A DNA stretch of 64,000 nucleotides, from NCBI GenBank assembly GCA_027621175.1, contig JAQCCM010000001.1, positions 62,001 through 126,000 of the forward strand. The letters are read 5' to 3'. Every line of letters begins with the position of its first letter. Position 1 is the stretch's first letter. Below, piece by piece: positions 45,376 to 53,793 of this stretch. Position numbers and translations under genes: made by a program. Under the pieces are notes generated by a model. The model saw only the letters and a list, made by a program, of their open reading frames with translations. It was not told where the DNA came from and did not search any database. Origin of the DNA: Bacteroidota bacterium (GTDB lineage: Bacteria > Bacteroidota > Bacteroidia > Flavobacteriales > Flavobacteriaceae).

Positions 45376-45771
45376 ATGAATGACAGGCATAATGACCTAC
45401 TTCGCATTCGTCCCGAAATAAAAAAACATCAAACGTTCGACAATATGTCGGATGAGGAACGTTTTCAAAACGCTACTATGCGTCCCATTCTTAAATTGCA
45501 AAACTCCTTGCTTATAGCAGCTTTTATCAATTATGCCAACAAACACAAAGGCGTGTTTTACGAGCTTTCCATAGAAAAACGCATACATTATATTGAAACA
45601 GCCATCTACAAAGACCAGAAATTTCGCAATTTACTCAAAGGCATGCTGATTGGTCAATTTACCATAGATGAATATCATGTTTACATTGACAATTCATCGA
45701 AACTCAACAAACGTATGATGCATTTGGTCATTGCCAGGCTTCAAGACCAAGTCCAACTTTTGACGCCTTAA
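45376..45771 (+). CDS. Conserved hypothetical protein of flavobacteria, 131 aa
   Basis: It is soluble, helical and rich in charged residues, with the order N-M-S-D-E-E-R-F-Q-N, then R-P-I-L-K-L-Q-N, and G-M-L-I-G-Q-F-T ... L-N-K-R-M-M-H near the end. I recognise the pattern from flavobacterial genomes, where it is often mislabelled glyoxalase; no metal-site pattern of glyoxalases is seen. Function unknown. It stands alone between ald and membrane-protein genes. Confidence 0.75.
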   Translation: MNDRHNDLLRIRPEIKKHQTFDNMSDEERFQNATMRPILKLQNSLLIAAFINYANKHKGVFYELSIEKRIHYIETAIYKDQKFRNLLKGMLIGQFTIDEYHVYIDNSSKLNKRMMHLVIARLQDQVQLLTP

Positions 45772-45880
45772 AACACGACAATGTCAACACAGGTTAATAT
45801 TTAAATAATTATTAGATTTTTTATTGTTTTATTCTTTTTTTGAAGATAAAATATATAATTTAGTGTCAAATTATCAAAAT

Positions 45881-46255
45881 ATGAATAAATCCATTATTTA
45901 TTCGACCATTACAGGAACCATCGTGTATTTTTTACTCGGATGGTTATTTTACGGCGTCCTTTTTACCGATTTATACCCTGAATCAAATTCCATGTTATTT
46001 ATCGTTTTGGGAGCTTTGTTTTACGTCCTTGTTTTTTCAATTATATATGCACGTTGGGCACACATAAGCACATTTAAAACCGGAGCTAAAGCAGGTTTCA
46101 TTCTCGGCTTATTATACAGTTTAAGCATGAGTTTTTATATGGCTGCATCTGGAGTACTAGATGTAGAACGCCTAATAACCGAGGCGTTTATAAATGCTGT
46201 TTCTGCCGCTATTATGGGTGGCGTTGTTGGGCTTACCATTGGTAAAACCAAATAA
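45881..46255 (+). CDS. Four-helix membrane protein of unknown function
   Basis: The protein has 124 aa from the ATG at 45881 (the frame extends 19 codons upstream through AT-rich sequence). Four hydrophobic segments are separated by short loops, with L-G-W-L-F-Y-G-V-L and G-G-V-V-G-L-T-I-G. It is reminiscent of DUF1761-type small membrane proteins but not convincingly so. A hairpin repeat follows its stop. Confidence 0.72.
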   Translation: MNKSIIYSTITGTIVYFLLGWLFYGVLFTDLYPESNSMLFIVLGALFYVLVFSIIYARWAHISTFKTGAKAGFILGLLYSLSMSFYMAASGVLDVERLITEAFINAVSAAIMGGVVGLTIGKTK

Positions 46256-46272
46256 TTTTTAGATAAAAGAAG

Positions 46273-46349
46273 CTGTCTAAAAAGCTACATTCTGATCTTG
46301 CCTGCAGCAGACAGATTCAACATAACAGGTTTACATACTTTTTAGACAG
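46273..46349. repeat. MITE-like or REP-like element with 12-bp terminal inverted repeats
   Basis: CTGTCTAAAAAG (46273-46284) and CTTTTTAGACAG (46338-46349) are perfect inverted repeats with 53 bp between them. The interior contains TGCCTGCAGCAGACAG-like sequence. As RNA it would form a long hairpin followed by T-rich sequence, so it may also terminate transcription. There is no ORF inside. Confidence 0.75.
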
Positions 46350-46388
46350 TCTCTTTTTTATCTCCTTTTTTAGTAACTGCCCCTATCA

Positions 46389-46586
46389 ATGGAATTCTTT
46401 AATCAATCGAAAGAGCACAAAAAATCATTGCCAAAACGCGCATATGTACCTTGGAACGAAATCGATGATGCCATACTGTTACGCATGCACAAATGTAAAA
46501 TAGCCAAAACTCGAATGGTGTGTTTTTTTGAGCGCTCCGTAGGTGCTATCAATTCACGTATAAAAAAACTAACAGAAGAAATGTAA
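46389..46586 (+). CDS. Small SANT/Myb-like or HTH-like protein, 65 aa
   Basis: The protein has 65 aa, basic. The second half (P-W-N-E-I-D-D-A-I-L-L then S-V-G-A-I-N-S-R-I-K-K-L) has the tryptophan-plus-acidic start and A-I-x-S-R-I-K-K-L end of a three-helix SANT/HTH unit found at the end of some helicases and phage regulators. It is probably a DNA-binding protein. Stand-alone status is unusual. Confidence 0.6.
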   Translation: MEFFNQSKEHKKSLPKRAYVPWNEIDDAILLRMHKCKIAKTRMVCFFERSVGAINSRIKKLTEEM

Positions 46587-46597
46587 TACTCCTGCTT

Positions 46598-46771
46598 GTG
46601 GAACTATTTTTTGTAATTGCTATTTTTTATATTGTGTATTTGGCGTTAAAAGAAAAATACGAAATTAAATCCTATGCTCTTCCCGGTTGTATGGGATTAC
46701 TTGAGATGCTGTTTTGGATCATTTTGCCTATTGTTGTATTGATTGTCATCATAGCCCTGATTGCAGGCTAA
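46598..46771 (+). CDS. Possible small membrane protein, 57 aa
   Basis: A GTG at 46598 opens 57 codons with two hydrophobic segments (V-I-A-I-F-Y-I-V-Y-L-A-L and W-I-I-L-P-I-V-V-L-I-V). It starts 12 bp after the SANT-like gene stop. There is no ATG and no recognisable family. Confidence 0.45.
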   Translation: MELFFVIAIFYIVYLALKEKYEIKSYALPGCMGLLEMLFWIILPIVVLIVIIALIAG

Positions 46772-47016
46772 AAAGTTTTTGATCTATGACTGTTTTTTTT
46801 ATACATTAGTTGTTGAATTATCCCTAAACAAATTCGGAATACCGCTTGACCTACACTTAGCATATTTTTACCGAGTACTTGGGGCAAATAAAGTTTTATG
46901 CCCACAAACGCCAATAGTAACCTGCACACAGCTAAAAAAAACAAAGATTCTCTTTTTAGTTATATCAAAAACATTAATCGATTATATGTTCAAGGACGTA
47001 AATAAAAACAATCCCC
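46772..47016. other. Non-coding interval
   Basis: It is AT-rich and without repeats. An overlapping 137-codon open frame (46761-47174) has poor protein-like composition and is not accepted. Confidence 0.5.
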
Positions 47017-47199
47017 ATGAAATCCACTACCTACACTTTTATCAAAACCTTTGTTCTTTTATATGGCGTTGCCTTATTAGCAACTTGGGGCATATCCGAA
47101 TACAATCAAGAAGCTTTTGTATTGAAATATACGCGCTTCTTTTTGATTATTGCCTTGGTATTGGCGTGGGCTAAAAGCAAACGTTCAAAGAAGTCCTAA
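47017..47199 (+). CDS. Small two-helix membrane protein, 60 aa
   Basis: Its ATG is at 47017. Two hydrophobic segments, T-F-V-L-L-Y-G-V-A-L-L-A and F-L-I-I-A-L-V-L-A-W-A, are joined by a polar loop, and the tail is basic (A-K-S-K-R-S-K-K-S). No family recognised. Confidence 0.55.
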   Translation: MKSTTYTFIKTFVLLYGVALLATWGISEYNQEAFVLKYTRFFLIIALVLAWAKSKRSKKS

Positions 47200-47497
47200 A
47201 CGTTCAAATACTTAGCCATGTTTAACATACTAATTGGCATTTTCTTTTTCCAACTCTTTTATAAAAGTGTAACCAAATATTGATATGATTTTACTCTAAC
47301 TATTTATACTTATTGTTTTTTATATTATTGTAGACATTTTTTATAGGTAGATTCTGATTGAATCTTAAATTGTAATTTTATTTCAGCAATAATACGCTTT
47401 AGAATTGTGTGTTTTTACACATACAACGTCAGCATCAGCCGTGGACAGCACAATTTCACGGAAATGGGCTGGCGTTGTTATTATAGGATGTAAAAAC
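47200..47497. other. 298-bp intergenic region with one structured element
   Basis: No gene is seen. It is AT-rich except for the last 80 bp, which contains the 56-bp hairpin at 47423-47478. Confidence 0.5.
47423..47478. repeat. Two-level hairpin, attC/REP-like
   Basis: ACAACGTCAGC (47423-47433) pairs with GCTGGCGTTGT (47468-47478) over 11 positions, with one U-G wobble in RNA. Inside, CCGTG pairs with CACGG. GC content is well above its surroundings. It resembles the ACAACG/CGTTGT elements common after small genes in Bacteroidota. Confidence 0.6.
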
Positions 47498-48166
47498 CTA
47501 AACCAAACGCTCCCCATCCGCATTGGTGGTCAGCACGGCGCTCATATAGTCCACAAAGGGGCGTACGGCTTGTAGGGCGGTGTCTAAGCGGTCTAAAAAG
47601 TCTTCGGCGGCAACATCTTTCTCTGTATAGCGTACCATAAAGATATGCTGCTTATGGCGGAGTAAATCAATATTTGGGTGGTCTTTGGCGTAGCCTTTGG
47701 GTGCGGTTTTTACGGCATCGCCTTGGAGTTCGCCCCAAATGCGTTTAAAGTTGGGTTCGTTAATGATGTCGCGGTATTCATCAGCGTCCATGTCTATTTC
47801 TTGTCTGATACGCTTTAGGTCTGCTGGGTTAGGATCCCAAAACCCACAGGCCAAAAAGATGTCATTAGGTTTTAGGTGCAAATAATAGCCGCCCCTGTAT
47901 TCGGGTTTGGTGCGGTGCCAAGCCATGCCAAAATGCGTTTTATAGGGCGTTTTATCTTTAGAAAAGCGCACATCACGATAAACACGAAAAAGCTTAAAGC
48001 GGTCAATGCTATCGTGTTGGTTGAGTTGGTCTTTAAGAGCTTCGCCAAATTGTTTCACTTTTGCTTCAAGTGCTTTAAACTCGGGTTTTTGTTGTTCAAA
48101 CCACTCGCGGTTGTTGTTTTTCCCAAGCTGCTCAAAAAACCTAAATATCGCGGAATCTAATTGCAT
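47498..48166 (-). CDS. DUF2461 (TIGR02453) family protein
   Basis: The protein has 222 aa. Hallmarks are F-F-E-Q-L-G-K-N-N-N-R-E-W-F, R-V-Y-R-D-V-R-F-S-K-D-K-T-P-Y-K-T-H and G-Y-Y-L-H-L. It is a widespread family of unknown function, cytosolic. Adjacent minus-strand genes do not suggest a role. Confidence 0.9.
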   Translation of the reverse strand: MQLDSAIFRFFEQLGKNNNREWFEQQKPEFKALEAKVKQFGEALKDQLNQHDSIDRFKLFRVYRDVRFSKDKTPYKTHFGMAWHRTKPEYRGGYYLHLKPNDIFLACGFWDPNPADLKRIRQEIDMDADEYRDIINEPNFKRIWGELQGDAVKTAPKGYAKDHPNIDLLRHKQHIFMVRYTEKDVAAEDFLDRLDTALQAVRPFVDYMSAVLTTNADGERLV

Positions 48167-48183
48167 GAGATAAAAGTATAAAA

Positions 48184-48212
48184 AAAATGGGAGGCTTAAC
48201 CTCCCATTTGAT
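48184..48212 (-). terminator. Intrinsic terminator of the lipoprotein gene
   Basis: AAATGGGAGG-TTAAG-CCTCCCATTT reads on the minus strand, followed by a run of T. The perfect 10-bp stem overlaps the last codons of the open frame at 48196, which suggests the original stop codon lay upstream. Confidence 0.75.
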
Positions 48213-48688
48213 CACTTAAATTAGGGCTTACAAATACAAACACGTTTAAAAACGAGTCCGTAATACTATGTTTTTTTGAATACAATTTTATGGCTAATAT
48301 TATCCCTTTTTCCTTCCAAAGTAAGTTTTCCGTATTAATGGAATAGGTATAGGTTGTTGTTGTACCGCCATCCTCAACACTGTCGGTAATCGTGAGTTTA
48401 TCGCCTTCTGCTTTCCAAGTTCCTTTAGCCTCACTTTTAGAGCAAACATCATTTTTTGTCAAATAGTTTGTGCTAGTTAAAGTGTTATCGGCCTTGATGT
48501 TGAATGTTGTTTTTTTATAACAATCATCAGCTGCATCAACGCCACCAATAAACAATTGTTCTATCTGCCAGACACCGGTTAATGTATTATCCGTTGTAGT
48601 GGTCTTCTTTGGAGTGTCATCGTCTTTTTTGCAAGATGTTGACAACGTGATAGCAATAAATAATAGGGATATATAAGTAGTTTTTCAT
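48196..48688 (-). pseudogene. Lipocalin-like lipoprotein gene with a shift after the start codon
   Basis: The frame 48196-48645 encodes S-T-S-C-K-K-D-D-D and a lipocalin-like domain (T-G-V-W-Q-I-E-Q-L-F ... G-T-W-K-A-E-G-D-K-L-T-I-T-D). In the same frame upstream the codons read K-T-T-Y-I-S-L-L-F-I-A-I-T-L-S-T-S-C, a normal lipoprotein signal, but the initiating ATG at 48686-48688 is out of frame by one base in an A5 run. The C-terminus also appears extended: in an A7 run near 48271-48277 one more A would give ...K-L-Y-S-K-K-T-stop. It is either a decayed gene or a sequence with two homopolymer errors. If intact it would be an outer-membrane lipoprotein of unknown ligand. Confidence 0.65.
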
Positions 48689-48920
48689 AAATTTAAAATT
48701 TGAGTTCATTGCAAATATAGAAAGAAATTTATTATTAATCGTTTTTTTTAAAAAAATTGTTATAATACTAACCTGAAGTTTTTCTTATATAATTGTGCGA
48801 TTAAAACTTTCCAAAAAGGGATATTAGAGGATGTATATATATGTCCGTGAGTGTATTCAATATCAAATTCTTGTAGTGTTGTTGTGGAATGATTCTAATC
48901 CATATTACCCAATTAATTAG

Positions 48921-48983
48921 TTTCTATTGCCCAGTAAATCTACTGTTTATTGCCTAATTAACTATTCCCTAATCACTACTGCC
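48921..48983. repeat. Short direct repeats of the type TATTGCCTA
   Basis: Imperfect units ending ATTGCC(T/C)A recur (CTATTGCCCAG, TTTATTGCCTAA, CTATTCCCTAA, CTACTGCC), overlapping the hisIE stop codon. The array parallels 20820-20880. The rest of 48689-48920 is AT-rich and without recognised features. Confidence 0.6.
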
Positions 48984-49569
48984 TTTTCTCCAAAACATCC
49001 ACCACATCTTGTAGGGTATAGCCTTTGGCTTGTAGTAAAATCAACAGGTGAAAGAGTAAATCAGCGCTTTCGTTAAGGAATAAGCCTTCGTCATTGTCTT
49101 TGGCTTCGATCACAGTTTCTACCGCCTCTTCGCCTACTTTTTGTGCAATTTTATTGATGCCCTTGGCAAACAAACTTGCCACGTAGCTTTTGTCTGTGGG
49201 GTTATTTTTACGATCTGCAATAATGTTTTCCAACACTGATAAAAACCCGTAATCAGGTTTGTTTTCTTTATTCCAACAGCTATCACTTCCCGTGTGGCAT
49301 GTTGGGCCGTTTGGTGTCGCTTGAATCAGTAGGGTGTCTTTGTCGCAATCTACTGCCATTTCAACCAAGGTCAAAAAATAACCGCTCTCCTCCCCTTTTG
49401 TCCAAAGGCGGTTTTTGCTACGACTAAAAAACGTTACTTGCTTGCTTTCTAGCGTTTTAGCCACGGCTTCGGCATTCATATAGCCAAGCATCAGTACCGT
49501 TTTTGTTTGTGCGTCTTGCACTATGGCAGGAACCAGTCCGTCTGGGTGTTTGCTGTAATCTATTGTCAT
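48976..49569 (-). CDS. hisIE: Phosphoribosyl-AMP cyclohydrolase / phosphoribosyl-ATP pyrophosphatase
   Basis: The protein has 197 aa. An N-terminal HisI domain (metal Cys and Asp in D-C-D-K-D-T-L-L and S-C-W-N) is followed by a HisE domain ([12 protein letters not shown]). The fused enzyme does steps 2 and 3 of histidine synthesis. It is the last gene of the operon, overlapping hisF by 4 bp. The stop codon lies in a direct-repeat array. Confidence 0.96.
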   Translation of the reverse strand: MTIDYSKHPDGLVPAIVQDAQTKTVLMLGYMNAEAVAKTLESKQVTFFSRSKNRLWTKGEESGYFLTLVEMAVDCDKDTLLIQATPNGPTCHTGSDSCWNKENKPDYGFLSVLENIIADRKNNPTDKSYVASLFAKGINKIAQKVGEEAVETVIEAKDNDEGLFLNESADLLFHLLILLQAKGYTLQDVVDVLEKRQ

Positions 49570-50318
49570 CGTACGGGAATTTGATTGTTTCGTAAAACGG
49601 ATTTTAGTTCAGGGATACTTATTTCTTTAAAGTGAAATACACTCGCTGCCAAAGCAGCATCTGCATTTCCCAGGGAAAAGGTATCTATAAAATGCTGTAC
49701 AGAACCCGCTCCGCCTGAAGCGATTACAGGAACAGAAACGGTTTCACTTAGTTGCCTTAAGGCTTTGTTGGCAAAACCTTGCTTGGTACCGTCATGATCC
49801 ATAGAGGTAAATAAGAGTTCGCCTGCACCTCGGTCAACGGCCTCAGTGGCCCATTCAAATAGTTTGTGCTCCGTAGGTACTTTTCCACCTACCAGATGTA
49901 CCACCCACTCGTTTTCAATTAGTTTGGCGTCAATGGCAACGACAATACATTGCGTACCAAATTTTTGTGCCAATTCGCTTATAAGTTCTGGTCGGCGCAC
50001 AGCAGCGGAGTTAATAGATACCTTATCCGCACCGTTTTCTAACAAAATACCTACATCTTCCACAGAACTAATACCACCGCCCACCGTAAACGGAATGTCA
50101 ATCGCATGTGCCACGTTACGAACCAATTGCGCCAAGGTTTTACGCTTTTCTTCTGAGGCAGAAATATCCAAAAACACCAGCTCGTCTGCGCCCTCATCGG
50201 CATAGCGTTGTGCCAATTCCACGGGATCGCCCGCATCACGGAGCGAAACAAAGTTTACACCCTTTACAGTACGTCCATCTTTGATGTCTAAACACGGAAT
50301 AATTCGTTTGGTGAGCAT
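49566..50318 (-). CDS. hisF: Imidazole glycerol phosphate synthase, cyclase subunit
   Basis: The protein has 250 aa, a (beta/alpha)8 barrel. The start [20 protein letters not shown] has catalytic Asp; the second Asp lies in S-M-D-H-D-G-T. With HisH it forms IGP and AICAR. 1 bp downstream of hisA. Confidence 0.97.
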   Translation of the reverse strand: MLTKRIIPCLDIKDGRTVKGVNFVSLRDAGDPVELAQRYADEGADELVFLDISASEEKRKTLAQLVRNVAHAIDIPFTVGGGISSVEDVGILLENGADKVSINSAAVRRPELISELAQKFGTQCIVVAIDAKLIENEWVVHLVGGKVPTEHKLFEWATEAVDRGAGELLFTSMDHDGTKQGFANKALRQLSETVSVPVIASGGAGSVQHFIDTFSLGNADAALAASVFHFKEISIPELKSVLRNNQIPVR

Positions 50319-50319
50319 A

Positions 50320-51048
50320 TTACATTTGTTCCGTTTGATAGCGTTCCAACTCCTTTAGAGACAGTTTGTTCTCGTAAATAGCCTTTCCAATAATGGCGGC
50401 GGTACAACCCAATTCTGCACACTGATAAATATCGTCCATGGTGGTTACGCCCCCAGAAGCAACCAGCGAAAGTTCAGGTAACTGTTCTAAAATTTCATAA
50501 TACAATTCCAACGATGGTCCTGCCAGCATACCATCTTTGGCAACATCTGTGCAAAGGACATATTCAAATCCTTTATGTGCATAATCTTGTATAAAGTCTA
50601 TGACATCCAATCCCGAATCTTGTTCCCAACCGTGCGTGGCAATCCGTCTGTTTTTGGCATCTGCACCTAAAATAAGATGCTCTGATCCAAATTTATCCAG
50701 CCATTCAAGAACTAAATCAGGTTCGCTAACTGCAATACTACCCAGTGTAACCTGTGAAGCGCCGCAATCAAACGCCGTTTGTAAATCGGTTTCAGATTTA
50801 ATTCCACCGCCAAAATCGACCTGTAAGGAGGTTTGCGTGGCAATTTGCTCCAATACCTTTGCATTTACAATATGCTTGGCACGCGCACCGTCTAAGTCAA
50901 CGACATGCACGTGCGTAAGTCCAGCCCCTTCAAAGGCCTTGGCCACTTCCACAGGCGATTCGTTATACATTTTTTTGGTGTCGTAATCGCCTTTGGTAAG
51001 GCGAACACATTGTCCATTAATGATATCTATTGCCGGTACGAGAATCAT
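50320..51048 (-). CDS. hisA: 1-(5-phosphoribosyl)-5-[(5-phosphoribosylamino)methylideneamino]imidazole-4-carboxamide isomerase
   Basis: The protein has 242 aa, a barrel homologous to HisF. Catalytic Asp is in V-P-A-I-D-I-I-N-G and the other acid in L-C-T-D-V-A-K-D-G. It performs the Amadori isomerisation of ProFAR. It overlaps hisH by 4 bp. Confidence 0.97.
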   Translation of the reverse strand: MILVPAIDIINGQCVRLTKGDYDTKKMYNESPVEVAKAFEGAGLTHVHVVDLDGARAKHIVNAKVLEQIATQTSLQVDFGGGIKSETDLQTAFDCGASQVTLGSIAVSEPDLVLEWLDKFGSEHLILGADAKNRRIATHGWEQDSGLDVIDFIQDYAHKGFEYVLCTDVAKDGMLAGPSLELYYEILEQLPELSLVASGGVTTMDDIYQCAELGCTAAIIGKAIYENKLSLKELERYQTEQM

Positions 51049-51623
51049 AGATTTAAAAAATTTTGTAATAGTTGTACGCCCACAGCACCACTTTTTTCAG
51101 GGTGAAATTGGGTGCCATAAAAATTGTCACGTGCCAGTGCTGCACTAAACGACAGGTCATACATACAGGTTGCATTGGTGTCATCACAGCATTTGGCGTA
51201 ATAACTATGTACCAAATAAAAATGACTGTTTTGTGGAATATTAGAAAATAGCTTTCCTGTGCTATTAACCGTATTCCATCCCATATGCGGTACATTTAAA
51301 TTGGTATTAAAACGCACCACTTCTGTGTCGAAAATCCCCAAGCCTTTTGTGTCTCCTTCTTCCGAAGCGTGACACATCAATTGCATGCCTAAACATATAC
51401 CCAATACAGGTTGCTTGAGGGTCGGAATAACAGTATCCAGCCCTGTGTCTTGCAATTTTTTCATGGCAGAACTCGCCTCGCCTACTCCTGGAAAAATAAC
51501 ATGGGAGGCTTGGCGAATTTCATCCGCATCATGGGATAGTACAGCCGTAGCACCCAAACGCTCCAATGCGAAACGAATACTCTGAATATTGCCTGCACCG
51601 TAATCTATAATGACTACTTTCAT
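51045..51623 (-). CDS. hisH: Imidazole glycerol phosphate synthase, glutaminase subunit
   Basis: The protein has 192 aa. Class I glutamine amidotransferase: nucleophile Cys in G-I-C-L-G-M-Q, and His and Glu in T-Q-F-H-P-E-K-S. It supplies ammonia to HisF. It overlaps its neighbours by 4 bp on each side. Confidence 0.97.
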   Translation of the reverse strand: MKVVIIDYGAGNIQSIRFALERLGATAVLSHDADEIRQASHVIFPGVGEASSAMKKLQDTGLDTVIPTLKQPVLGICLGMQLMCHASEEGDTKGLGIFDTEVVRFNTNLNVPHMGWNTVNSTGKLFSNIPQNSHFYLVHSYYAKCCDDTNATCMYDLSFSAALARDNFYGTQFHPEKSGAVGVQLLQNFLNL

Positions 51624-52744
51624 AGCTGACCTTTAGTTGAAGGTAATATTAGTTTATCCGCATCACGTTTGATGGCCATTTTTATTGCTTTGGCAAACGC
51701 TTTAAAAATCGCTTCAATTTTGTGGTGTTCGTTGTGTCCTTCCGCCTTGATATTCAGGTTTGCTTTGGCGCCGTCTGCAAAAGATTTAAAAAAGTGAAAA
51801 AACATTTCTGTTGGCATTTTTCCAATCATTTCACGCTTAAACTTTGCGTCCCACATGAGCCATGCGCGTCCGCCGAAATCTATGGCTACTTGCGCCAAGC
51901 AATCATCCATAGGCAAACAAAAACCATAGCGTTCCATGCCAAGTTTATTACCTAAAGCCTGTGCAAAAGCCTCTCCCAAGGCAATGGCTGTGTCTTCAAT
52001 GGTGTGGTGCTCATCGACTTCCAAATCCCCTTTGGTTATTAATACAATATCAACACCACCGTGGCGTGCCAACTGGTCTAACATATGATCGAAAAAGACA
52101 ATGCCTGTATCGATAGTGCTTTGTCCAGTACCGTCCAAATTAAGTTCTATTTGGATGTCCGTTTCTTTTGTAGTGCGCACATGTGTAGCACATCTCTCAC
52201 CTGCTTTTAAAAGCGTATAAACACCTTCCCAGGATTGCGTTTGCAATGAAATGATGGGTTTAAGTTCCGCAGAAATATCTTGTGCCATACGTGAATCGTA
52301 TTGTAACAATATCCCTTTTGCGCCAAGATTTTGTGCCAATTCCATATCGCTCATTCTATCGCCAATCACATAGGAATTTGCCAAATCATATTCGTTATTG
52401 TCCAAATATGCCGTTAGCATGCCTGTTTTGGGCTTACGTGTGGGTGCATTGTCTTCGGGCATGCTTTTATCGATAAAGATTTGATCAAATACAATACCTT
52501 CATTTTTGAGAGATGTGAGCATAAAATCATGCGTTGGCCAAAACGTATCTTCAGGAAAACTTGCTGTTCCCAACCCGTCCTGATTGGTAACCATGACCAA
52601 TTCATAATCCATTTCTTTGGCAATACGTCCCAAATACTGAAACACACCCGGATAGAATTCGAGTTTGTTTAATGCATCTAATTGATAGTCTTTTGGCTCT
52701 AATGCCAAGGTCCCATCTCTATCTATAAATAATACTTTTTTCAT
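51620..52744 (-). CDS. hisB: Bifunctional histidinol-phosphatase / imidazoleglycerol-phosphate dehydratase
   Basis: The protein has 374 aa. The N-terminal HAD phosphatase has D-R-D-G-T, and the C-terminal IGPD has metal sites H-H-T-I-E-D-T and H-N-E-H-H-K-I-E. The fused form is typical of Enterobacteria and Bacteroidota. It carries out steps 6 and 8 of the pathway. It overlaps hisC and hisH by 4 bp each. Confidence 0.97.
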   Translation of the reverse strand: MKKVLFIDRDGTLALEPKDYQLDALNKLEFYPGVFQYLGRIAKEMDYELVMVTNQDGLGTASFPEDTFWPTHDFMLTSLKNEGIVFDQIFIDKSMPEDNAPTRKPKTGMLTAYLDNNEYDLANSYVIGDRMSDMELAQNLGAKGILLQYDSRMAQDISAELKPIISLQTQSWEGVYTLLKAGERCATHVRTTKETDIQIELNLDGTGQSTIDTGIVFFDHMLDQLARHGGVDIVLITKGDLEVDEHHTIEDTAIALGEAFAQALGNKLGMERYGFCLPMDDCLAQVAIDFGGRAWLMWDAKFKREMIGKMPTEMFFHFFKSFADGAKANLNIKAEGHNEHHKIEAIFKAFAKAIKMAIKRDADKLILPSTKGQL

Positions 52745-53793
52745 TTGGATAATGATTTACATGCAGCAATAAGATTATCATTTTCTTGTGGTGTGCCCAC
52801 GCTAATTCGGATGCAGTTTTCGCAATTCTCCTGCGAAGAACGATTCCGTGTAACAATGTGTTGATTTAATAATTCAGTATATCGTCTTGAAGCATCATCA
52901 ACTTGAATGAGTAAAAAATTGGCATCTGATGGGTATATTGTAACTACCCACGAAAAAGCATTTAATTCTTGCGCTAATCGTTTCCGTTCTGCAATACTTT
53001 CTACAATTTGTGCATTTACTGCTTTTGTATCACGAAGGACTGTCATGGCATGTTGCTGACTTAGCGTATTGATATTATATGGCGGTTTGATGCGCTTTAA
53101 CAAGGCAATAATTTCAGGGCTGGCAATGGCAATTCCCAAACGCAAACCCGCTAAGCCAAAAGCTTTGGAAAGCGTTTGAGTTACGATAAGATTAGGGTAG
53201 TCGGATAGTTTTTCAGACCAACTTGGGATTTCAGTGAAATCGATATAGGCTTCATCAATAACAATAATTCCGTCAAAATTATCCAACAACGCTTTAATAT
53301 CATCAGCGTTAAATGCATTTCCGCTTGGATTGTTCGGACTACAAAAGAAGATCGCTTTCGTATTTGGTGTAACTGCAGCAAGAATTTCCTTTGGTTTTAG
53401 CTGAAAAGTAGCGTCAAGTGGCACTTCAATCAAGCCAACGCTGTTAATATCTGCCAATACCGCATACATACCATAAGTTGGTGGCATGATTACCATTTCG
53501 TCCTTATGTGGCGTGCAAAACGCTCGAACAATAAGATCTAAAACTTCATCGCTCCCGTTACCGATTAAAAGCTGGTCTTCGTTACAACCTCGAAGATTGG
53601 CAAAAATATTTTTTAATTCCGTTTGATTCGGATCTGGATAACGGTGTACAACTGTGCTGTTTGGATTTTCATTGGCATCCAAAAACGTCCACTCCCCCTC
53701 CGTAGCGGTAAAGGTATCTCGTGCCGAAGTATAGGGTTTTAATGCCAACATTTCTGGGCGTGCCCATTGCGATAAATCGAAATTTCTAGCCAT
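52741..53793 (-). CDS. hisC: Histidinol-phosphate aminotransferase
   Basis: The protein has 350 aa, fold-type I PLP enzyme. The PLP lysine is in T-L-S-K-A-F-G, the PLP-phosphate arginine in G-L-R-L-G, and N-P-S-G-N and D-E-A-Y-I are present. It transaminates imidazole acetol phosphate. It overlaps hisD by 8 bp. Confidence 0.96.
   Translation of the reverse strand: MARNFDLSQWARPEMLALKPYTSARDTFTATEGEWTFLDANENPNSTVVHRYPDPNQTELKNIFANLRGCNEDQLLIGNGSDEVLDLIVRAFCTPHKDEMVIMPPTYGMYAVLADINSVGLIEVPLDATFQLKPKEILAAVTPNTKAIFFCSPNNPSGNAFNADDIKALLDNFDGIIVIDEAYIDFTEIPSWSEKLSDYPNLIVTQTLSKAFGLAGLRLGIAIASPEIIALLKRIKPPYNINTLSQQHAMTVLRDTKAVNAQIVESIAERKRLAQELNAFSWVVTIYPSDANFLLIQVDDASRRYTELLNQHIVTRNRSSQENCENCIRISVGTPQENDNLIAACKSLSK

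Noticed and set aside
46761-47174. A 137-codon open frame on the plus strand
   Set aside because: Its composition (many Cys, Tyr, Leu without domain pattern) is not protein-like and it overlaps the better-supported 60-aa gene.
47423-47478. True integron attC site
   Set aside because: The required R-box consensus GTTRRRY is not matched and no integrase gene is present; kept only as a hairpin of attC-like shape.
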